Source of the DNA: Bacillota bacterium
GTDB lineage: Bacteria; Bacillota; Clostridia; Tissierellales; Gottschalkiaceae
Direction: 5' to 3'
Assembly: GCA_023420895.1 (NCBI GenBank)
Contig: JAEZUY010000001.1
Span: 33,005 to 97,004 of the forward strand
DNA length: 64,000 bases
Below the pieces are notes generated by a model. That model saw only the letters and a list, made by a program, of their open reading frames with translations. It was not told where the DNA came from and did not search any database. This document shows, piece by piece, positions 25,550 to 33,550 of the stretch; position 1 is the stretch's first letter, and the number at the start of each line of letters is the position of its first letter. The position numbers and the translations under genes were made by a program.

Positions 25550-26468
25550 TTCTAACCTTCTCCTGATAGTATTTATCGGCTTCTTCTCTGCTTGGAAGAG
25601 ACTTCTGAGCGCCTGCTCTGCTTACTGTCAGACTTCCCACAGCGCTCGCATACTTTATAGCTTCTATATCGTCTTTTCCTTCTGAAAGCATATTTACGAA
25701 TGCCCCTATAAATGAATCTCCGGCTCCCGTCGTGTCGACAGTTTTTGTCGGTATAATTCCTACAAACTCATGCTTTTCTCCGTCAAAATAAAGACTCCCT
25801 TTATCTCCTAAAGTAACTACAAGTTTGTTTACCCCTCTGTCTATCTGAGACTGGCATATATCTAAGAGATTATCTTCTGTCAGCTTTTCTCCTGAAAGTA
25901 TTTCAAGTTCTGATTCATTCGGCATCATATAGTCTGAATTTTTAACTATGAATTCGTCTAAATCTTTAATAGCAGGCGCAGGATTCATTATTACTTTAAC
26001 ATTATTCTCTTTGCATATCTTAACGGCCTCTTTTACAGTCTCCTGAGGAATTTCCAGCTGAAATACGCAGTAATCTGCAGACTTTATTAATTCTTCTTTG
26101 TTTCTTATATCCTGCGGCGTCAGTTCAAAATTCGCTCCTGTTGCAACAACTATATTGTTGTTTCCTTCCCTGTCCACTTTTATATAAGCCGTTCCTGAAA
26201 CAGTGTCTTTCACTATTATTCCAGACACGTCTATTCCCTCGTCTTTAAGACCCTTTAAAAGATCCTCTCCGAAATCATCATTTCCTACAGCGCCTATCAT
26301 CGCCGTCTCTGCTCCGAGTCTTCTGATTGCAACAGCCTGATTTGCTCCTTTTCCGCCTCTGTTATGTGTTACACTGTCTGCAAGAATAGTTTCTCCTACT
26401 ATAGGTATATGAGGAACTTCTAATGTGACATCCATATTGAGACTTCCTATTACAAGAATTTTCTTCAT
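25542..26468 (-). CDS. rbsK: Ribokinase
   Basis: A 308-residue PfkB-family sugar kinase. It has the N-terminal motif SLNMDVT, the substrate-binding GGKGANQAVA (about 38-47) and the catalytic anion-hole motif DTTGAGDSFIGAF (about 248-260). It starts at ATG 26468 after AGAGGGG and is the first gene of a two-gene ribonucleoside salvage operon with the nucleoside hydrolase. The GGKGANQA signature is specific for ribokinase rather than fructokinase. Confidence 0.93.
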   Translation of the reverse strand: MKKILVIGSLNMDVTLEVPHIPIVGETILADSVTHNRGGKGANQAVAIRRLGAETAMIGAVGNDDFGEDLLKGLKDEGIDVSGIIVKDTVSGTAYIKVDREGNNNIVVATGANFELTPQDIRNKEELIKSADYCVFQLEIPQETVKEAVKICKENNVKVIMNPAPAIKDLDEFIVKNSDYMMPNESELEILSGEKLTEDNLLDICQSQIDRGVNKLVVTLGDKGSLYFDGEKHEFVGIIPTKTVDTTGAGDSFIGAFVNMLSEGKDDIEAIKYASAVGSLTVSRAGAQKSLPSREEADKYYQEKVRNV

Positions 26469-26524
26469 TTTTTATACCCCTCTTAGTCTATTTTTTATAC
26501 GATTTTCTATCCGAATTTTAAAAA

Positions 26525-26551
26525 AGGACTTAGCATAGCCTGCTAAGTCCT
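26525..26551 (-). terminator. Terminator of the cyclase-family gene
   Basis: The arms AGGACTTAGCA and TGCTAAGTCCT have a five-base loop and a U-run on the minus strand. Confidence 0.85.
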
Positions 26552-26578
26552 GTATTTTATATATTATTATATTTTATT

Positions 26579-27283
26579 CTATTTTTCTACAAGTGCTATC
26601 GCTCTTATTGGAGAACCTGTACCTTCTCTGATTTTTAGCGGAAGTCCTATATATAGGAATCTCTTTCCTGCTACTTTGTCAAGGTTTGCAAGGTTCTCAG
26701 TATTAGTTATATTGTACTGTCCGCAAACTAAGTGTCCTGAGAAGTCAAGGTCGTCTGGAGTCTGGTCTATTGCTGGTGAGTCAACACCTATATTAACTAC
26801 TCCTTTTTCAGCAAGATACTTAGCAGCATCGTAGCTTAATCCAGTGTAATAATTTTTATATCCTTCACCAGGATATTCTCTGTTGTAAAGACCTGTGTAC
26901 ATTAAGAAGATATCTCCTTCTTTTATCTCAAGTCCAGCTTTTTCAACAGCTTCTTCTATATCTTTAACTTCTATATAGTCAGGATATCTTATATGAGTTA
27001 AATCAACACATATAGCTGATCCCCAGAAGTGTTTGAAAGGCATTTTGTCTACTGTAGTTCCGCCTGGTTTAAATTCAATAATTCCGTCACTGTGAGTTCC
27101 AGCGTGTTCACTTATTAGAAGGTTTCTTGCGTAGAATCCTAAAGTATCGCTTCCAGTCATTTTCATATTTTCTTCATGAGTCTGATTGACCATTATGAAT
27201 GTAGGCTGGTGAATACCGAATAGCGGCATCCCTTGATATATTTCTTGTGATAAATCGATTAGTTCAAATTTTGATGTATCCAT
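26579..27283 (-). CDS. Cyclase family protein (KynB-like metal hydrolase)
   Basis: A 234-residue member of the cyclase/kynurenine formamidase superfamily. The zinc-binding motif is HAGTHSDG (about 70-77) in place of the common HxGTHxDxPxH. A further block is VNIGVDSPAIDQ, close to the family's GIDxxS/xxD segment. It probably hydrolyses an amide or cyclic ester; the substrate is unknown. It is a single-gene unit with ATG 27283 behind AGAGGAAG. Base composition looks slightly smoother in this gene, with fewer rare codons, which may reflect high expression. Confidence 0.82.
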   Translation of the reverse strand: MDTSKFELIDLSQEIYQGMPLFGIHQPTFIMVNQTHEENMKMTGSDTLGFYARNLLISEHAGTHSDGIIEFKPGGTTVDKMPFKHFWGSAICVDLTHIRYPDYIEVKDIEEAVEKAGLEIKEGDIFLMYTGLYNREYPGEGYKNYYTGLSYDAAKYLAEKGVVNIGVDSPAIDQTPDDLDFSGHLVCGQYNITNTENLANLDKVAGKRFLYIGLPLKIREGTGSPIRAIALVEK

Positions 27284-27458
27284 ATTGTAATTCTTCCTCT
27301 CTTAAAGTATTTACAATGAGAAAAGGATTTCCTCACTGTCTCTTATTATATCACACTTATTTCCTATTATAATATGATACCCTGTTTCAACTGATTTAAT
27401 CTATTTATTCATAATTTCTTTTCGATATATCTTATTAAACTCTTCTGAAAATAGAAAA

Positions 27459-27480
27459 AGGCACTGAATATTCAGTGCCT
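27459..27480 (-). terminator. Terminator of the 98-aa gene
   Basis: A perfect 22-base palindrome (AGGCACTGAAT stems) with AAAAA on the + side, which is a U-run on the minus strand. Confidence 0.85.
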
Positions 27481-27485
27481 GCAGA

Positions 27486-27782
27486 TTAATTTCTTTTTTC
27501 AATTATTTCTTCTACTTTTTCTTTAAGCTCAAACATTTCCTGATTATCTTCCATTGAGAAGTTGAATTTATTTGTAAGCGGTGTAAGCTTAGCATATTCA
27601 AATTTCATATATCCGTGTGCAAGCGGTCCTGCCTGCTCAAAAGTAACGCTTTCAACTTTTTCCATATTTATTTTTGTAGGCTCAAATTCCTCTTCATCAA
27701 GCGCTCTTCTTCTTGAGATTACAATCTCATTTTCATCAACTTCAACTATTAAATGTATAGGTTTTTTAACTTCGTATTTCAT
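27486..27782 (-). CDS. Small conserved-looking protein, possible PH-like fold
   Basis: A 98-residue acidic cytoplasmic protein with alternating short strands (PIHLIVEVDENEIVISRRR) and a final amphipathic helix (MFELKEKVEEIIEKRN). This strand-rich-then-helix layout is like bacterial PH-like (DUF4429-type) domains, but I see no diagnostic motif. It starts at ATG 27782 after AGGGGGTAGGAG. It is a separate unit with its own strong terminator. Confidence 0.6.
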   Translation of the reverse strand: MKYEVKKPIHLIVEVDENEIVISRRRALDEEEFEPTKINMEKVESVTFEQAGPLAHGYMKFEYAKLTPLTNKFNFSMEDNQEMFELKEKVEEIIEKRN

Positions 27783-27816
27783 AGCTCCTACCCCCTGTCA
27801 ATTTAAATATATTATA

Positions 27817-28596
27817 TCATATCTCTATTAAATAAGTTCTGTAATATCCTATAATTTCATAACCCAGTTTTTCATAAACATATCCGCCAAGAGTCGATGC
27901 CTGAAGCACTACATTTTCTGCTCCCAGATTGAAAGCTTCATCCGTTCCGACAGCAGTTATAAATTTCCCCAGACCTTTTCCTCTCATATCTTCCGAAGTT
28001 GCAACCCAGTATATTCCTGATACTCCTCCGGCGTTATAAGTCTGCACTGCAGAAACCGGTCTCGATTTATCGTATACTACATATGCCTTATTGACTTTTC
28101 CGTCAAGCACATTGCTGCTTGCAAACATCGCCTGAGCAGTATTTTCTCCAAGAGAAAAACAGTCTCTGACTACAGTTATAAAATCTCTCATTTCCTGAGA
28201 ATTTTTCACTCTCACAGCTCTGTACTCCTCTTCAAGTTCAGGAACTTCAATTCTTCTGTCTATAGCCATTATAGGAAGACCCGGCTCTCTTTTCGGGACG
28301 TATCCTTTCTTTTTCAGAACTTCTTCCATTTCAGAATCTATGCCTTCTCTTATCCAGAAAACGTAGCTCATTCCTCTGTCCTTGTAATACTTGTCTACTT
28401 TTTTAAAAGTCTCTTCAGCATTTTCAGTATCAAGACAGAATGCCGCATTTGCATGTGATTCTGTACTCATTCTTCCTATCGTCGATATTAAATAATCGTC
28501 TTCTTCTATAACTTCTCCCTTAGGACTGTTTTCAGCTATATTTTTTATAGACGCTTTTAAATTCGCATCCGCTTTTTTCAGTAACTCTCTGCTCAT
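27817..28596 (-). CDS. GNAT-family N-acetyltransferase
   Basis: A 259-residue protein whose C-terminal half is a GNAT domain. Its acetyl-CoA loop is TSEDMRGKGLGKFIT (R-x-x-G-x-G/A, about 200-214), followed by NVVLQASTLGGYVYEKLGYE, the usual last strand and helix. The N-terminal half (about 1-120) is a second, degenerate GNAT-like module. The substrate is unknown. I chose ATG 28596 after GAGAAGGATG; the 16-codon longer frame would overlap the ExoIII gene. Confidence 0.82.
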   Translation of the reverse strand: MSRELLKKADANLKASIKNIAENSPKGEVIEEDDYLISTIGRMSTESHANAAFCLDTENAEETFKKVDKYYKDRGMSYVFWIREGIDSEMEEVLKKKGYVPKREPGLPIMAIDRRIEVPELEEEYRAVRVKNSQEMRDFITVVRDCFSLGENTAQAMFASSNVLDGKVNKAYVVYDKSRPVSAVQTYNAGGVSGIYWVATSEDMRGKGLGKFITAVGTDEAFNLGAENVVLQASTLGGYVYEKLGYEIIGYYRTYLIEI

Positions 28597-28613
28597 ATTT
28601 ACATCCTTCTCCG

Positions 28614-29369
28614 TTAAAACTCTATTTCCAGTGCTACAGGACAATGGTCGCTTCCCATTATCTCTGTGTGTATTTCCGCTTCTTTAAGATTTTCATTCAG
28701 TCTTTCCGAAACTATGAAATAGTCGATTCTCCATCCTGAATTTCTTTCTCTCGATTTTCTCATATAAGACCACCAGGAATAAACTTCTTCAAGGTCCGGA
28801 TAGAAATATCTGAAAGTGTCAGTAAATCCCGCTCCCAGAAATTCAGTCATTTTTCCTCTCTCCTGGTCTGAGAAACCGGCATTCTTTCTATTCGAGGAAG
28901 GATTCTTAAGATCTATTTCTTTATGTGCAACATTTAAATCTCCGCATACTATAACGGGTTTCTTTTCATCCAGAGAAACTATATATGCTCTGAAATCGTC
29001 TTCCCATTTCATTCTGTAGTCTATTCTTGCAAGCCCTCTCTGTGAATTAGGCGTATAGACATTCACAAGATAGAAGTCTTCATATTCAAGGGTTATGACT
29101 CTTCCTTCTTTGTCATGCTCTTCAATCCCTAGTCCCAGTTTCACACTTAAAGGCTCTTTCTTAGTGAAAACTGCTGTTCCTGAATAGCCTTTCTTCTCAG
29201 CATAATTCCAGTACTGAAAGTATCCTTCTAAATCCAGGTCAATCTGACCCTCCTGAAGCTTAGTCTCCTGAACACAGAATATATCCGCATTGGCATCGCT
29301 GAAATAGTTCAGAAAACCTTTCTTTACAGCAGCTCTGAGTCCATTAACATTCCATGAAACAAGTTTCAA
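28614..29369 (-). CDS. xth: Exodeoxyribonuclease III
   Basis: A 251-residue EEP-family nuclease acting in base excision repair as an AP endonuclease and 3'-5' exonuclease. It shows SWNVNGLRA (metal asparagine), CVQETKLQ (metal glutamate), the catalytic YTPNSQ, CGDLNVAHKEID and the terminal GSDHCPVAL with the DH pair. The start is TTG 29369 with GGGAG eight bases upstream; an in-frame TTG at 29384 lies before that site. It is 18 bases downstream of the glyoxalase gene and upstream of the acetyltransferase, probably one operon. Confidence 0.95.
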   Translation of the reverse strand: MKLVSWNVNGLRAAVKKGFLNYFSDANADIFCVQETKLQEGQIDLDLEGYFQYWNYAEKKGYSGTAVFTKKEPLSVKLGLGIEEHDKEGRVITLEYEDFYLVNVYTPNSQRGLARIDYRMKWEDDFRAYIVSLDEKKPVIVCGDLNVAHKEIDLKNPSSNRKNAGFSDQERGKMTEFLGAGFTDTFRYFYPDLEEVYSWWSYMRKSRERNSGWRIDYFIVSERLNENLKEAEIHTEIMGSDHCPVALEIEF

Positions 29370-29386
29370 ATTATCAACTCCCAATA

Positions 29387-29764
29387 TTATTTTGCCTCTA
29401 TAACTTCAACTCTGTATCCGTCAGGATCTGTTACAAAATAGTATCTCGTGCTTCCATCTGCAAGACCCATTAAATCTGTGACCTCATATCCCATTTCTTT
29501 ATGTCTTTCTCTCGACTCTTCAAGATTTTCAGTTTCAACCGCAGTATGGCTGAATCCGTTTCCTATAGTATAAGGCTCTTCCTGGTCATAATTGTAAGTC
29601 AGTTCCATTTCATACCCGCCGTCTCTGTCGCTCAGATAAACGAGCGTGAATTTATTTACAGGATCATCTTTTCTTCTCGTTTCTTTAAGACCTATAGCCT
29701 CTTCATAAAATTTAAGAGAAGCATCAAGATCCTTTACTCTTATACATACATGAAGCATTTTCAT
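29387..29764 (-). CDS. gloA: Glyoxalase I / lactoylglutathione lyase family
   Basis: A 125-residue VOC-fold metalloenzyme that isomerises methylglyoxal hemithioacetals. Metal ligands fit H5 (MLHVCIRV), E53 or so (YEMELTYN), H74 (FSHTAVE) and the terminal E in YRVEVIEAK. The length and motif spacing match short bacterial GloA, and the TRYYFVTDPDGYRVEV ending is typical. It starts at ATG 29764 after AAAGGGG and is the first gene of a likely operon with exoIII. Confidence 0.9.
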   Translation of the reverse strand: MKMLHVCIRVKDLDASLKFYEEAIGLKETRRKDDPVNKFTLVYLSDRDGGYEMELTYNYDQEEPYTIGNGFSHTAVETENLEESRERHKEMGYEVTDLMGLADGSTRYYFVTDPDGYRVEVIEAK

Positions 29765-30039
29765 TTTTAAAAACCCCTTTCACAATTAGTCCTTATCAAT
29801 ATTATATACCACATTTTAACTGATATCTTACAGCTTTTCCGTTCTTATTTCCTTTAAATCCTCTTTTAATCTGAATACTGTGCGATAACAGCTGTAAAAC
29901 GGATGAATTTCCGATTAAACGTGCAGATATTGATATATCTCGTGTTTACTTTGAATATATTTTGAATATTTATCTGCAAAAACGTTTTCTTTATTATATA
30001 ATAAGTATATAGCTAATATAAAATTATGGTGGTGTCTTT

Positions 30040-31116
30040 ATGTACGAAAAAATATATTCGGAACTTTTAGATAACTTGGATAAAAGCGTAAGATCTGTTC
30101 TTATAACAGAGCTCAAAATTGACGACGATAAAAAAAATGTAAAAGATAAATATTTACTTTCAATAGATGATATAGAGAGCGGAAAGATTCCTAAAGAGTT
30201 TAAAAATTACTCAGACAAAATAAAGGAATCTTTTTCATTTGGAACACCGCAGAATATTGAAATTGACGACAGGACTGAAATAGTTCTTGAACCTTTCTTT
30301 CCTAAGCCGAGAGTCGTTATCTTCGGGGGAGGACATATTGCAAAACCTCTTGTCGAACTCTGTGCGGATTCTGAATTTTCAGTGACTGTTGTAGATGACA
30401 GACCTTCTTTTGCAAATATCGGAAGATTTCCTAAGGCGGATGAAGTTATATGCGACTCTTTTGAGAACAGTTTTGAAAGAGTCAGTCTTAGAAGAGACGA
30501 CTTCGTTGTTATCGTTACAAGAGGGCACAAACATGACAATGTATGCTTGAAAAATGCTCTAAAATGCAAAAATCTCGCTTTTCTCGGCATGATAGGCTCA
30601 AGAAAAAGAGTCAGAGATATGATGAACGACTTCAAAGAGGAAGGATATACTGATGAAGAACTCTCACATATAAATGCGCCTATAGGACTTCATATCGGAG
30701 CTGTAACTCCTTTTGAAATAGCGGTGTCTATAGTTGCACAGCTCATAGAGTACAGAAGACTGAAATCCAGTCTTGCCCAGGGGCTTCCAAGAAAGTTCAA
30801 CTGGCCTGATTTTGACAGAGAAGTTATTGAAGCGCTTGCAGATAAAGACGATATGGACAAAGCACTGATAACTATAACTGTTTCAAAAGGATCAGTTCCC
30901 AGAAAAGCCGGAGCAAAGATGCTGGTCTATCCTGACGGCAGAATAGTAGGAAGCATCGGAGGAGGATGCGCTGAAGCCGATATAATAACTACTGCAAGAG
31001 ATTTAATCTGGGATAAAGGAGTAATTGAAACGAGAGTCGATATGACTAATGAAGAAGCCGAAGAAAATGGAATGGCCTGCGGAGGAATTATCGACGTTCT
31101 GATTGAAGCATTTTAG
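30040..31116 (+). CDS. XdhC-family molybdoenzyme maturation factor, reordered domains
   Basis: A 358-residue protein that by family would insert sulfurated molybdenum cofactor into xanthine dehydrogenase-type enzymes. The NAD(P)-binding XdhC_C-like Rossmann domain comes first (about 88-235: RVVIFGGGHIAKPL, then LGMIGSRKRV). The XdhC/CoxI-like domain follows (about 270-358: KGSVPRKAGAKMLV, VGSIGGGCAEAD, GMACGG). In the classic protein the order is the reverse. The motif cysteines are kept. No molybdoenzyme is in the window, but a molybdate importer lies 18 kb away. A 275-base upstream gap carries a doubled TTTGAATAT repeat near 29950-29972. Confidence 0.82.
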   Translation: MYEKIYSELLDNLDKSVRSVLITELKIDDDKKNVKDKYLLSIDDIESGKIPKEFKNYSDKIKESFSFGTPQNIEIDDRTEIVLEPFFPKPRVVIFGGGHIAKPLVELCADSEFSVTVVDDRPSFANIGRFPKADEVICDSFENSFERVSLRRDDFVVIVTRGHKHDNVCLKNALKCKNLAFLGMIGSRKRVRDMMNDFKEEGYTDEELSHINAPIGLHIGAVTPFEIAVSIVAQLIEYRRLKSSLAQGLPRKFNWPDFDREVIEALADKDDMDKALITITVSKGSVPRKAGAKMLVYPDGRIVGSIGGGCAEADIITTARDLIWDKGVIETRVDMTNEEAEENGMACGGIIDVLIEAF

Positions 31117-31169
31117 AAAAAATATGATATAATTATTTTATCAGTTTTAAAGCAAATGGAGTGATTTAA

Positions 31170-32198
31170 ATGACAGAACCTAGAAAGGATATAGATTGGG
31201 ATAATATAGGATTTTCCTATATGAAAACTCCGTACAGATACATATCTGTATGGAAAGACGGAAAATGGGATGAAGGAAAACTTACAGAAGACAATATTCT
31301 TCATATAAGCGAAGCTTCTACTGCTCTTCACTATGGACAGCAGTGTTTCGAAGGACTTAAAGCATATAGAAGAAAAGACGGAAAAATTCAGCTGTTCAGA
31401 CCTGATGAAAATGGAAAAAGAATGGCGAGAAGCGCCAGAAAACTTCTTATGCCTGAATTTCCTGTTGAAAGATTTATAGATGCATGTAAACAGGTAGTTA
31501 AAGCTAATGAAGAATACGTCGGACCATACGGTTCGGGAGCTACACTTTACTTAAGACCTCTTCTAATAGGTGTTGGAGACAATATAGGAGTTAAACCGGC
31601 TCCGGAATATATATTCACTGTTTTCTGCACACCTGTAGGAGCTTATTTCAAAGGCGGAGTTACTCCTGTAAACTTCATGATTTCAGATTATGACAGAGCT
31701 GCGCCTCAGGGAACAGGTGCAAGCAAAGTTGGAGGAAACTATGCGGCATCACTTCTTCCTCATGAAGAAGCCGCTAAACTCGGATATGCAGACTGTATCT
31801 ACTTAGACCCTGCTACTCATACTAAAATAGAAGAAGTGGGATCTGCAAACTTCTTTGGAATAACTGCAGACGGAAAATTCATAACTCCGAATTCACCGTC
31901 AATTCTAAGATCTATAACTAGAATATCTCTAGTTGAAATAGCTGAAAAATATCTTGGACTCGAAGCTTTTGAAAAGGATGTTTATGTAGACAAGCTTGAT
32001 GATTTCGTTGAAGCGGGAGCATGCGGAACTGCAGCAGTTATAACTCCGATAGGCGGAATCTATTATGACGGAAAACTTCACGTATTCCACAGTGAAACTG
32101 AAGTAGGCCCTGTAGTTAAAAAACTTTACGACACACTTTCAGGAATCCAGTTCGGAGATATAGAAGCTCCCGAAGGATGGATTTACGAAGTAGAATAA
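31170..32198 (+). CDS. ilvE: Branched-chain amino acid aminotransferase
   Basis: A 342-residue PLP-dependent class IV aminotransferase that interconverts valine, leucine and isoleucine with their 2-oxo acids. Key features are HYGQQCFEGLKAYR near residue 50, the PLP lysine in GASKVGGNYAAS (about K191) and the phosphate-binding EEVGSANFFGI. The length and the N-terminal DNIGFSYMKT segment match the larger (type 2) BCAT group. It starts at ATG 31170 after GGAGTG, 53 bases past xdhC with no terminator between, so cotranscription is possible. Confidence 0.95.
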   Translation: MTEPRKDIDWDNIGFSYMKTPYRYISVWKDGKWDEGKLTEDNILHISEASTALHYGQQCFEGLKAYRRKDGKIQLFRPDENGKRMARSARKLLMPEFPVERFIDACKQVVKANEEYVGPYGSGATLYLRPLLIGVGDNIGVKPAPEYIFTVFCTPVGAYFKGGVTPVNFMISDYDRAAPQGTGASKVGGNYAASLLPHEEAAKLGYADCIYLDPATHTKIEEVGSANFFGITADGKFITPNSPSILRSITRISLVEIAEKYLGLEAFEKDVYVDKLDDFVEAGACGTAAVITPIGGIYYDGKLHVFHSETEVGPVVKKLYDTLSGIQFGDIEAPEGWIYEVE

Positions 32199-32219
32199 TT
32201 TTCTCATTTTAAAATATAT

Positions 32220-32256
32220 AAAGCCCTGACAGTTTAAAATAAGCTGTCAGGGCTTT
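32220..32256. terminator. Bidirectional terminator after ilvE
   Basis: The arms AAAGCCCTGACAG and CTGTCAGGGCTTT enclose an 11-base loop, followed by TTCTTTT. It lies between the convergent ilvE and C39-like genes. Confidence 0.9.
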
Positions 32257-32266
32257 TCTTTTATAT

Positions 32267-32947
32267 CTATATTTTTCTGATTCCAGGATCTGCAACAGTC
32301 ATGCTCGCTATAATCGAGAATCTGTTCATATCTATATACTTCGGTATCCTCGACCATCCGTCAGCAAGCTCAAGAAAAAAGACTTCTTTTCCTTTACTGC
32401 TCTTATATATGCTGTATCCTATTCCTGTAACGCTGTGATTTTTATAGTCTCCAAAAGATATATTCAGAACGAAAGGCCGTCTGTTGAGTATTTCAGTGAC
32501 CATAATTCTTTTCTTCTTCTCAGATTTATTCCATGAAAAACTGTATATATTTCTGGTTCTGTAATTTTCCGCTCCAATTATCTTAAAAAACTTTCTGATT
32601 ATATTGTCTGCAAGAAAGGGAAACGTTCCTCCTCTCACCGGAATAGGATATGCTCCAATTGAACCGGCCGATTTTAAAACCAGTCCGTATATTTCATCAT
32701 AATCCATTTGCTCTCTGAAATATCCAAATTTTGAATGCAGCTCCATTATTGTTGAAATTGTAACTATTGTGCAGTCGCTTTTGTTTTTTCTTCCAGCAAT
32801 ATGGTAATTTATATTTCTTGTCAGACTCGATGTTTCAGAAAGACTGAAATCTTCTCCCGGATAATTTTCTTCTAAATACTTTTCAATATCTGTTATCTTC
32901 CCGTATCTTTCAGTTTTCACAATCTTATCCAATATCTTCTTCATCAT
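32267..32947 (-). CDS. C39/papain-like fold hypothetical protein
   Basis: A 226-residue protein without signal peptide. A cysteine in KSDCTIVTIS (about 59), a histidine in YKNHSVTGIGY (about 170) and a following LADGWSR suggest the Cys-His-Asp arrangement of C39-like peptidase domains. The usual CxPT motif is replaced by DCTIV, so activity is uncertain. The N-terminus (1-45) is helical and charged. It stands alone between ilvE and an exporter-like gene. No function beyond the fold is suggested. Confidence 0.6.
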   Translation of the reverse strand: MMKKILDKIVKTERYGKITDIEKYLEENYPGEDFSLSETSSLTRNINYHIAGRKNKSDCTIVTISTIMELHSKFGYFREQMDYDEIYGLVLKSAGSIGAYPIPVRGGTFPFLADNIIRKFFKIIGAENYRTRNIYSFSWNKSEKKKRIMVTEILNRRPFVLNISFGDYKNHSVTGIGYSIYKSSKGKEVFFLELADGWSRIPKYIDMNRFSIIASMTVADPGIRKI

Positions 32948-32984
32948 ATATATCGGAACCTTTCATATAGCTATTGATATTTTT

Positions 32985-33461
32985 CTATGCTTTTTCAGGA
33001 ATTTCCTCATCATCCAGAGGACCTCTTATAGCAAAATTAACTATTATTCCTATTATAGAGCCCAGGAATGTCTGGAGTATTCTTCTGACAGCATAGAATC
33101 TTGCAGTGTCCATAGTGTTCAGATAAACTACTGCAAAATAAACTATGCATCCCGGTATTATTGAATCTTTTTTATTAAGAATATTTATTATATAAATAAT
33201 CGGTATGACTCCCAGTCCTTTTACGAATACATTATCTGTTATCAGGGACATTGCTATTCCTACAATTCCTCCTACTGCTGTTCCGACATTTCTCACTATA
33301 GAAGCTTCAAGAGAAGTTTTTTTAGTCTTACCTATAGCAACTGCCGCCCCTATACATGCAAAAAATGGAGTTTCATTAACTATGTAATGCATTATTCCAG
33401 CCGTAATCATGACAGCTATAGAAGTCTTTATAGTCCTCAAACCTACTTTAGGCAATTTCAT
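32985..33461 (-). CDS. Aromatic acid exporter-like (ArAE_1/FUSC) membrane protein
   Basis: A 158-residue membrane protein with four to five hydrophobic segments. It matches the N-terminal transmembrane part of FUSC/ArAE proteins, seen in the opening KVGLRTIKTSIAVMI and in the GTAVGGIVGIAMSL and TFLGSIIGIIVN repeats. The C-terminal cytoplasmic domain of full-length members is missing, as in many short Firmicute versions. The start ATG 33461 follows AGGGGTG. The export substrate is unknown. Confidence 0.75.
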   Translation of the reverse strand: MKLPKVGLRTIKTSIAVMITAGIMHYIVNETPFFACIGAAVAIGKTKKTSLEASIVRNVGTAVGGIVGIAMSLITDNVFVKGLGVIPIIYIINILNKKDSIIPGCIVYFAVVYLNTMDTARFYAVRRILQTFLGSIIGIIVNFAIRGPLDDEEIPEKA

Positions 33462-33504
33462 TTTTACACCCCTCAGTTATCATTATATTCAAAAATATGT
33501 AAAA

Positions 33505-33535
33505 AAACATGTCAAAAACAAATTCTGACATGTTT
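33505..33535 (-). terminator. Terminator of the deacetylase gene
   Basis: The arms AAACATGTCA and TGACATGTTT are followed by seven U residues on the minus strand. Confidence 0.8.
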
Positions 33536-33550
33536 AAAATTATTGTAATA

